Source: a miscellaneous Crenarchaeota group-6 archaeon AD8-1
GTDB taxonomy: Archaea > Thermoproteota > Bathyarchaeia > Bathyarchaeales > Bathycorpusculaceae
DNA: 42,887 nt
NCBI GenBank assembly: GCA_001273385.1
Contig: LFWW01000019.1
Coordinates: 1 to 42,887 of the forward strand
Direction: 5' to 3'
Of the stretch, positions 42,278 to 42,887 are shown one piece after another. Position 1 is the first letter of the stretch; each line of letters opens with the position of its first letter. The translations under genes and the position numbers were made by a program. The notes under the pieces are model-generated. The model had not been told where the DNA came from and ran no database searches. It was given only the letters and a program-made list of their open reading frames with translations.

Positions 42278-42887
42278 ATATTACCAAGTAATCTGTTAGT
42301 TGTTTGGAAAAGACAATCGCAAATTTATCCTAGGTATAAACAAAAAACTAGTAATAATCTACAAATAGCACAAAATTTAATCAAGATTTATAAAAATAAT
42401 TTAGGGAAAAAAAAACAGGTTATAAAAGATTATATTTATGGATTTGAACAACAAGACTATCGCTTTATTAGAGGTTTATCCATTTTACTTGATCGTAGGT
42501 CAGTTTTTATATGTAAATGCGCCTTTGATCCAATAATAATACGAAAGGAAATTTTCGAAATTACAGGAAATCTCGGTCCTGCAACCAATCAAGAAAAGAG
42601 AAATTATGTGCTAAAAGAAGCCTCAAAGAAATTAAAATTATCAACAAACATAATTGAAGATAGTATTTATGCGGATTTAGAAAATGAAAAGATTCTTCAA
42701 TCATTTAAGGATCTGACTCCTGAAGAATTATTGGAGCAATATAATCTTAGCTTAACACAAACTCTCTTATTTGATTCAATAGAACTTAGATTTACAACAT
42801 CTGAAAATTGGCAAAAAATTTTCTTTAAAGCAAAAAAGCTTGGTTTGATGTATGAGGCATATAAAAATGATGATTTATGGTTAAGGA
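42278..42887 (+). CDS. bax1: Bax1 nuclease (DUF790), partial at the window end
   Basis: The frame from 42278 reads LPSNLLVVWKRQSQIYPRYK, then DYRFIRGLSILLDRRSVFIC and DPIIIRKEIFEITGNLG, the N-terminal landmarks of Bax1, the XPB partner nuclease that cuts DNA near the opened site. It runs off the window after about 203 residues; the PD-(D/E)xK catalytic domain lies beyond. No ATG, GTG or TTG lies between the preceding in-frame stop (42275-42277) and the conserved N-terminus: the codon at the expected start is ATA (42278-42280). It is directly downstream of xpb in an operon. Confidence 0.85.
   Translation, partial: MLPSNLLVVWKRQSQIYPRYKQKTSNNLQIAQNLIKIYKNNLGKKKQVIKDYIYGFEQQDYRFIRGLSILLDRRSVFICKCAFDPIIIRKEIFEITGNLGPATNQEKRNYVLKEASKKLKLSTNIIEDSIYADLENEKILQSFKDLTPEELLEQYNLSLTQTLLFDSIELRFTTSENWQKIFFKAKKLGLMYEAYKNDDLWLR

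Overview
The window is a 42.9-kb piece of AT-rich archaeal chromosome. The archaeal signs are eS17, an XPB helicase followed by a Bax1 nuclease gene, a tetrahydromethanopterin-type cofactor operon, a MarC/CDF/MscL membrane set with archaeal zinc ribbons, and a tRNA-Leu with a probable D-loop intron. Many genes start with TTG, often with short or no leaders. The lineage cannot be fixed from these genes; a TACK-like (for example Bathyarchaeia-like) archaeon is a reasonable guess and no more.

Layout. 1-3.8 kb: acetyltransferase fragment, RNase HI, a stand-alone Lrp ligand-binding protein, a CDF metal exporter and a WrbA quinone reductase. 3.8-6.7 kb: a cell-surface locus in which two exported-protein genes flank a membrane-anchored winged-helix regulator. 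The two exported genes carry a closely similar 40-bp element at exactly the same distance from their starts. 7-11 kb: DUF2798, MarC, a surface transglutaminase-like/thermonuclease fusion and a seven-bladed FG-GAP propeller. 11-18 kb: zinc-ribbon proteins, a solitary beta-class DNA methyltransferase, an ArsR regulator, small membrane proteins, and a DUF5131 radical-SAM protein next to a stand-alone RarA/MgsA-like C-terminal domain. 18-22 kb: two glycosyltransferases of protein or lipid glycosylation and a small methyltransferase. 22-25 kb: a stress group with Hsp20, a damaged UspA, a ferritin-like/VIT1 iron transporter and MscL, then tRNA-Leu. 25-29 kb: small zinc-ribbon and winged-helix genes around eS17. 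29-33 kb: an ECF-S-like membrane protein and the DUF447 / beta-RFAP synthase / DHPS-like operon. 33-39 kb: a 1905-residue DUF4011-helicase-nuclease-DUF3320 protein resembling the Hhe antiphage protein. 39-43 kb: membrane zinc-ribbon genes and XPB-Bax1, the latter cut by the window end.

Several genes look broken by single-base indels: the membrane regulator, the propeller and a zinc-ribbon paralogue. UspA has lost about 45-50 bases near its 3' end, and bax1 lacks a normal start codon. Either the assembly has indel errors or gene decay is common here; raw reads would decide. The strongest new leads are the shared operator-like element of the surface locus, the transglutaminase-nuclease fusion, the radical-SAM/RarA-C pair and the D-loop intron of tRNA-Leu.
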